From positions 186,001 to 250,000 of the forward strand of contig CAJTOJ010000001.1 of NCBI GenBank assembly GCA_910577665.1: DNA of 64,000 nucleotides. Reading direction: 5' to 3'. The notes under the pieces were generated by a model. It saw only the letters and a program-made list of their open reading frames with translations. It was not told the origin of the DNA and did not search any database. This document shows positions 60,341 to 64,000 of this stretch, in pieces. This DNA is from an uncultured Acetatifactor sp. (lineage in GTDB: Bacteria > Bacillota > Clostridia > Lachnospirales > Lachnospiraceae). A program made the position numbers and the translations under genes. The stretch's first letter is position 1. Each line of letters opens with the position of its first letter.

Positions 60341-60475
60341 ATGGATTTGCTGTTTACAAATGCACAAAAACTGGATATAAAAAGAGTTCTCAAAAGGGGC
60401 ATTTATCAAGAATTGCATGATAGGGATTATCTTTCAGATACGCAACTGAATGAACTGATTGGGAGAAATGCATAA
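60341..60475 (+). CDS. 44-residue protein upstream of the recombinase (SHOCT-like)
   Basis: ATG 60341 with an AAGGATAAGG site just upstream. The sequence MDLLFTNAQKLDIKRVLKRG, then IYQELHDRDYLSDTQLNEL, resembles the short SHOCT-type helical hairpin (a basic helix, a turn with a Leu-Ser/Thr start, a second helix). Similar short frames occur upstream of large serine recombinases in Clostridia, to my recollection. By position it is a candidate directionality factor or accessory protein, but this is inference. An in-frame upstream extension to ATG 60224 has no ribosome site. Confidence 0.55.
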   Translation: MDLLFTNAQKLDIKRVLKRGIYQELHDRDYLSDTQLNELIGRNA

Positions 60476-60549
60476 AGGGTTTATCTGTCATTATCACCTG
60501 CCAGATTATACTATAACTGGAGATATGCCCTTGCAAGAAGGAGGACCTT

Positions 60550-62166
60550 ATGAATGATAATAAACTTAGAGTTGCCGCATATTGCAGAGTATCAACAGAC
60601 AAGGATGACCAGACAAATTCTTTAACCAGCCAACGCCGTTATTTTGCTGATTACATCAATCAGCATGAAGACTGGGTATTAAATGATGTGTATTATGACG
60701 AAGGTATCAGTGGAACGCAGACAAAAAAGCGTGCCGGATTCAATGCAATGATTGAAGAAGCAATGCAGGGCGGCATAGACTTGATTTTGACAAAAGAAGT
60801 ATGCCGATTCGCAAGAAACACTGTTGATACACTTTCATACACCAGAAAACTCAAGGATAGGGGAATCGGTGTTGTTTTCACCATTGACAACATAGATACC
60901 AGAGATGCGGACGGAGAACTGCGGTTGACCATAATGGCAAGCATCGCGCAGGAAGAAAGCCGAAAAACTTCTGAACGTGTGAAATGGGGACAAAGACGCC
61001 GCATGGAGCAAGGTGTGGTTTTCGGACGCGATCTGTTGGGCTATACCGTTCAAAATGGCGCATTGTCTGTCAACGAGGATGAAGTGCCCATTGTTCGCAC
61101 AATTTTCCATAAATTTACGAATGAAGGAAAAGGCACTCATGTGATTGCAAGAGAACTGCTGGAAGAAGGAATGCGTCCCACGCGGGTTAAATTGTGGTCA
61201 AACGTAGCCATTCTAAGGATTCTAAGAAACGAAAAATATGTAGGTGACTTGTGCCAGAAAAAGACTTACACGCCGAATTATCTTACACACGCAAAAAAAT
61301 GCAATCGAGGTAATGAAGAAATAATTTATCTGAAAGACCACCATGAACCGGTCATTGACAGAGAATTATGGAATCGGACACAGGCGGAGCTTCTCAGGCG
61401 TTCTCCATCAGAAGATGTAAAATCAAAGCATAGTAATCGCTACTGGTGCAGTGGAAAGCTCTACTGTGGTCTGTGCGGTCAGCGCTATGTCAGCAGAACC
61501 AAAAAGCGGAAAAACGGAACCATCTATAAAGCATGGAGATGCTATGCTGCGGCCAATCATGGGTCAAAAAAGATTTCTTCTTTCGGGGAACAAATCGGCT
61601 GCGATAATGGTTCTATTCATGAAAAGATATTACTTACCTGTATGCACCATTGTATTTGTAAACTTCAGATGAACCAGAAAGAACTGAAAAGGGAAATAGT
61701 GCAGGAAATTAAGGAAATCAAAGGTATAACAGAGAAAAAGCCGGACACAAAACGCATTCAGGAGAAAATGGATGCGCTTGTCACCAAGAAAAGGAAAGCG
61801 ATTGACCTAATGCTGGATGGACTGATTACCAAAGATGACTTACAGGAGCAGACAAAATGGTATGACGAGCAGCTTGCAGGGCTTGCAGAATCATTACACA
61901 CAGCAAGAAAACAAGATAAAGCAAATGAGACAGAATTTCACGAATATGAAAACTATCTGCGTGCACTGGACGAGATCATGTCTTTTGCAGAGAGTAATGA
62001 ACGTCTTTATCGGGAAATTCTTGATAAAATGGTGATCTATCACAATAAGACCATTGAGGTATGGCTGAAATGTGTTCCGTTCGGCATAAAACTCAACATC
62101 CGCTCTTCTGGCAAGAATGATGATTATCATGCTGATATTCTCTCTATGGAAATTGTTGGAAAATGA
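60550..62166 (+). CDS. Large serine recombinase
   Basis: A 538-residue site-specific recombinase. The resolvase catalytic domain (about residues 5-150) has the nucleophile Ser in YCRVSTDKDDQTNSLTSQRR and Arg residues in VCRFARNTVDT. The Recombinase domain covers about 165-280 (LLGYTVQNG, ELLEEGMRPTRV, NEKYVGD). A zinc ribbon (about 298-360) has LYCGLCGQRYVSRT and a later Cys pair. A coiled coil at about 390-490 precedes the C-terminal end. This is the type that moves skin-like elements and Tn4451/phiC31-type elements. AGGAGG precedes ATG 60550. The stop lies 70 bases from the element end, the typical place for such an integrase. Confidence 0.95.
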   Translation: MNDNKLRVAAYCRVSTDKDDQTNSLTSQRRYFADYINQHEDWVLNDVYYDEGISGTQTKKRAGFNAMIEEAMQGGIDLILTKEVCRFARNTVDTLSYTRKLKDRGIGVVFTIDNIDTRDADGELRLTIMASIAQEESRKTSERVKWGQRRRMEQGVVFGRDLLGYTVQNGALSVNEDEVPIVRTIFHKFTNEGKGTHVIARELLEEGMRPTRVKLWSNVAILRILRNEKYVGDLCQKKTYTPNYLTHAKKCNRGNEEIIYLKDHHEPVIDRELWNRTQAELLRRSPSEDVKSKHSNRYWCSGKLYCGLCGQRYVSRTKKRKNGTIYKAWRCYAAANHGSKKISSFGEQIGCDNGSIHEKILLTCMHHCICKLQMNQKELKREIVQEIKEIKGITEKKPDTKRIQEKMDALVTKKRKAIDLMLDGLITKDDLQEQTKWYDEQLAGLAESLHTARKQDKANETEFHEYENYLRALDEIMSFAESNERLYREILDKMVIYHNKTIEVWLKCVPFGIKLNIRSSGKNDDYHADILSMEIVGK

Positions 62167-62171
62167 TAGAA

Positions 62172-62196
62172 CTCCGGAAAGTTCGTCTTTCCGGAG
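62172..62196 (+). terminator. Terminator of the recombinase gene
   Basis: CTCCGGAAA (62172-62180) and TTTCCGGAG (62188-62196), a perfect 9-bp stem, 5 bases past the stop, inside the element and just before its right arm. Confidence 0.65.
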
Positions 62197-62212
62197 CACA
62201 TTTAAAATTCAG

Positions 62213-62239
62213 GATGCGCAATTTTGATACCGATACACC
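62213..62239. repeat. Right attachment site (inverted repeat arm and core)
   Basis: Read on the minus strand from 62236: GTATCGGTATCAAAATTGC then GCATC (to 62213), 21 of 24 bases identical to the left arm. The core ACC follows at 62237-62239. If the element circularised, the two arms would face each other around ACCG, a near-perfect dyad as expected for a serine-recombinase attP. Confidence 0.8.
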
Positions 62240-62422
62240 TATATCTGTCAACAATCCTGCCACCTCACGGTAAGGCATGGAGTAGCGCTGGGACAGGTAA
62301 CGCATGCTTGCACCCATCTCTCCGTCTGGCCCGCCGTACTGGGAGATAATCACCTGTGCCAGTTTTGCATTGGGTTCTTTGATGTTTACGGGAAACTCCA
62401 GTCTCTTCTCATAACTCCACAT
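62237..62422 (-). pseudogene. cotJC: cotJC 5' part (separated by the inserted element)
   Basis: The first 62 codons of CotJC: MWSYEKRLEFPVNIKEPNAK, then LAQVIISQYGGPDGEMGASM and EVAGLLTDIG, after which the gene enters the element. Without excision the frame continues for 30 unrelated residues and stops at 62144, inside the recombinase gene. In other spore-formers the sequence continues directly as LLTDIGTEEFAHLE, the same join as excision here would give. The start codon directly abuts the cotJB stop (TAAATG). Confidence 0.93.
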
Positions 62423-62677
62423 TTAGCCGCACTCTCCTTCCCAAGGCAGGGGAGCCATGCCCCAGCGCCATTCCTTGTTGCTCTCCGCAAAGTTCGTGTT
62501 CAAGGGGAAATATTTCTGGGAAAATTCCCGCACCATCTGCTGTTTGATCCTGTTGTAATGATTGAAATACTCCATTGCATTGCGGTCCTGGGGATGTGTG
62601 TCCAGGTATAAGGTCAGCTCTGTGAGCACAAAGTCCACAATGCCAATATCATTTAAAAGCTGTTCTTTGTTGCCCAT
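62423..62677 (-). CDS. cotJB: CotJB spore coat protein
   Basis: An 84-residue CotJB: EQLLNDIGIVDFVLTELTLY, DTHPQDRNAMEYFNHYNRIK and the end MAPLPWEGECG. In B. subtilis CotJB and the other CotJ proteins are made in the mother cell under sigma-E and assemble into an inner coat layer. The start ATG 62677 has AAGGAG 9 bases upstream and overlaps the last base of the cotJA stop. Confidence 0.93.
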   Translation of the reverse strand: MGNKEQLLNDIGIVDFVLTELTLYLDTHPQDRNAMEYFNHYNRIKQQMVREFSQKYFPLNTNFAESNKEWRWGMAPLPWEGECG

Positions 62678-62844
62678 TATACACATCTCCTTCCCGTGAA
62701 GGGTTTGTTCAGCTCAGGGAATACTGTGCCGATGCAATATGCCTTCTCTAAATCATCATACATCTTCTCAAATTTCTGCCAGGGCACATAAGCCATGGCC
62801 ACAGGGAATTTGTCAATCTGGTTATCAGATACATGATCCTGCAT
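62677..62844 (-). CDS. cotJA: CotJA spore coat-associated protein
   Basis: A 55-residue CotJA: PVAMAYVPWQKFEKMYDDLE and ELNKPFTGRRCV, with the family PWQ motif. The start ATG 62844 has AGGAGAGG upstream. First gene of the cotJABC operon. Confidence 0.92.
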   Translation of the reverse strand: MQDHVSDNQIDKFPVAMAYVPWQKFEKMYDDLEKAYCIGTVFPELNKPFTGRRCV

Positions 62845-62881
62845 TTTGATTCCTCTCCTCGGATCCATCTTATTTGCTATT

Positions 62882-62889
62882 ATGATATG
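62882..62889 (-). promoter_or_regulatory. Possible sigma-E -10 of the cotJ operon
   Basis: CATATCAT on the minus strand resembles the sigma-E -10 (CATAnnnT). The -35 region is not convincing. A sigma-E promoter is expected here because cotJ is sigma-E dependent in B. subtilis. Confidence 0.3.
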
Positions 62890-62949
62890 AATGGCCAGAG
62901 AATCTGTGCATGTAATAGCGACTGGAGCAGGACTGGATCCGGGGATACG

Positions 62950-63201
62950 TCATCCCTGTAGCCCTCTGGCCTGTCTGTCCATATCCTCCACTACAATATC
63001 ATGGATCTCTCCCAGAGAAGCACAATATTCCAGCACCTTCCATGGTTCGTTGGTATGAAAATGGATCTTGATCAGTTCCTCATCTCCCACTGCAAGCAGA
63101 CAGTCTCCCTTGAGATGACTCATAAAATAGTCGCTGATCACATCTTCATCCAGGCCGGATCCCTCAATCAGCAGTTGTGTATCATATCTAAATTCCAGCA
63201 T
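62950..63201 (-). CDS. Isolated FakA/YloV C-terminal-like domain
   Basis: An 83-residue protein: MLEFRYDTQLLIEGSGLDED, then GDCLLAVGDEELIKIHFHTN and the rest EPWKVLEYCASLGEIHDIVVEDM. This matches the last domain of FakA/YloV (fatty-acid kinase and DAK-related proteins), here without the kinase domain. AGAGAGG stands upstream of ATG 63201. It lies 76 bases after a DegV/FakB-like gene, the natural partner family of FakA, so it may form a reduced Fak-related module. A remnant of a larger gene is possible, but the start and ribosome site look genuine. Confidence 0.75.
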   Translation of the reverse strand: MLEFRYDTQLLIEGSGLDEDVISDYFMSHLKGDCLLAVGDEELIKIHFHTNEPWKVLEYCASLGEIHDIVVEDMDRQARGLQG

Positions 63202-63277
63202 TTTAATAATCCTCTCTCATACTTCCGGTGTCATCCTGGATGGCACCGGACATCCTTAGGGAGAAACCAGGCAGTGG

Positions 63278-64000
63278 TCAGCGGGATTCCCCCATGAAAA
63301 ACAGTGCAATTGTCCCCGGACCAGAATGAGCGCCAATGGTAGGGCCAATATGGCTGATCAGGAAATTCCGGATCCCAAACCGTTCCTTGATCTGGTCACG
63401 CACATATTCGGCATCCTCCAGGGCATCCCCATGGCTGATGAACACATAGTCATCCAGGTTCTCCTGCTTCCAGGAACCCATCTTCTCCTCCATATAGTCT
63501 ACCAGGGCATTTAAGGACTTCTTCCTACCCCGGATCTTGCCGATCACGATCAAGTGTCCTTCGCTGTCCACATGAAGCTTGGGCTTGATTCCGGCCAGGG
63601 TACCGATCACTGCGGCAGTCTTGCTGACACGGCCGCCCCGGTAGAGATGGAACAGATCATCTACCGTGAATACATGGACAAAGTTCTGTACATTGGCGTT
63701 TAACCACTGTGCCGTCTCCTCCAGGGATTTGCCTGCGTCCCGCATCTTCACTGCCTTATGTACGAAGAGTCCCTCTCCCATGGAAGCACAGAGGCTGTCC
63801 ACCACCACGATCTTCACATCCGGATGTTCCGCCATGATTTCCTGGGCTGCCATGCGTACATTACTACAGGTACCACTTAGGCCCGAAGAAAATGCCAGAT
63901 GCAGGATCTCTTTGTCTGTCTGGATATATTCCTCATAATACTCCCTGGCCTCAACAGGATTGATCTGGGAGGTGGTGGGCATCTTGCCCTCATTGCGCAT
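63278..64000 (-). CDS. DegV-family (FakB-like) fatty-acid-binding protein, partial
   Basis: 240 residues of a DegV-family protein whose N-terminal 50 or so residues lie beyond base 64000. Visible family features: TTSQINPVEAREYYEEY, LHLAFSSGLSGTCSNV (the loop that contacts the fatty-acid carboxylate), VVDSLCASMGEGL and the C-terminal HIGPTIGAHSGPGTIALFF. FakB proteins present fatty acids to the kinase FakA for phosphorylation. The window start at a Met codon is coincidental. Confidence 0.88.
   Translation of the reverse strand: MRNEGKMPTTSQINPVEAREYYEEYIQTDKEILHLAFSSGLSGTCSNVRMAAQEIMAEHPDVKIVVVDSLCASMGEGLFVHKAVKMRDAGKSLEETAQWLNANVQNFVHVFTVDDLFHLYRGGRVSKTAAVIGTLAGIKPKLHVDSEGHLIVIGKIRGRKKSLNALVDYMEEKMGSWKQENLDDYVFISHGDALEDAEYVRDQIKERFGIRNFLISHIGPTIGAHSGPGTIALFFMGESR

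Larger units (their letters stand above)
57695..62236. mobile_element. Serine-recombinase element interrupting cotJC (skin-like)
   Basis: A 4542-bp insertion between codons 62 and 63 of cotJC, in a sporulation operon. It encodes an ABC exporter-like protein, a 44-residue protein and a large serine recombinase, all on the plus strand, opposite to cotJC. Both junctions show the trinucleotide ACC (plus strand; GGT in the gene sense) at 57695-57697 and 62237-62239, and inside each junction a 24-bp inverted repeat. The interior is visibly richer in A and T than its flanks. There are no transposase, capsid or conjugation genes. The architecture matches small developmentally excised elements; excision itself is not shown. 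Confidence 0.9.

Noticed and set aside
57695..62236. Insertion sequence or transposon as explanation for the cotJC interruption
   Set aside because: No DDE or HUH transposase and no longer target duplication; a serine recombinase with dyad attachment arms explains the ends.

Overview
The window looks like the chromosome of a spore-forming, gut-type Clostridia, most probably a Lachnospiraceae (Blautia/Dorea-like). The grounds are a clostridial mreBCD-pbp2-minCDE-rodA cluster, a cotJABC spore-coat operon, the L21-Prp-L27 gene order, Gram-positive sigma-A promoters and lipoprotein signals, and many YesMN-type two-component systems. No rRNA, tRNA or CRISPR array was seen.

Layout. 1-5 kb: the start of an AI-2E-family permease, rubrerythrin, a TtcA-like PP-loop enzyme with an overlapping tyrosine recombinase, then an SOS locus in which lexA is divergent from a YneA-like LysM protein across a control region with LexA boxes. 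5-20 kb (minus strand): housekeeping genes rsfS, yqeK, nadD, yhbY, obg, rpmA-prp-rplU, a cytidylate-kinase-like gene, an RluD-type synthase, lspA, aroB, sepF, yggS, an HlyD-like protein, a small P-loop protein, a D,D-carboxypeptidase and mgsA. 18.7-28 kb: the cell shape and division operon, read from high to low coordinates as DUF4321-radC-mreB-mreC-mreD-pbp2-minC-minD-minE-rodA. 28-38.8 kb: a methionine gamma-lyase-like gene, miaA, mutL, mutS, miaB, pepT. 38.9-46.5 kb: a carbohydrate ABC importer (binding lipoprotein plus two permeases) with a YesM/YesN two-component system and a sodium:alanine symporter. 46.6-57 kb: accessory signalling genes, comprising a broken secreted-protein gene, an OmpR/EnvZ-type system with an unknown membrane partner, an AraC-GGDEF fusion, and a binding lipoprotein next to a 1029-residue hybrid kinase. 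57.2-62.9 kb: the cotJ operon. 62.9-64 kb: an isolated FakA/YloV C-terminal-like protein and a DegV (FakB-like) protein.

The main discovery is at 57.2-62.9 kb. cotJC is cut in two at its Gly62/Thr63 codon boundary by a compact element of about 4.54 kb (57695-62236). The element carries a large serine recombinase whose gene ends 70 bp from one junction, an ABC exporter-like protein, a 44-codon gene just upstream of the recombinase, and a block of three consecutive strong hairpins. The element ends are 24-bp inverted repeats (21/24 identical) next to a shared 3-bp core (GGT/ACC). Joining the flanks at that core restores a 206-codon CotJC in frame. This is the architecture of developmentally excised skin-type elements, which interrupt mother-cell sporulation genes; here the target would be a mother-cell coat gene. 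Whether it excises during sporulation or is simply an insertion that inactivates cotJC cannot be decided from sequence.

Secondary observations include a 34-codon Cys-rich ORF that fills the rplU leader just behind its promoter, hairpins placed directly against Shine-Dalgarno sites of yhbY and sepF, the AraC-GGDEF fusion, and LexA sites embedded in the lexA/yneA-like promoters.
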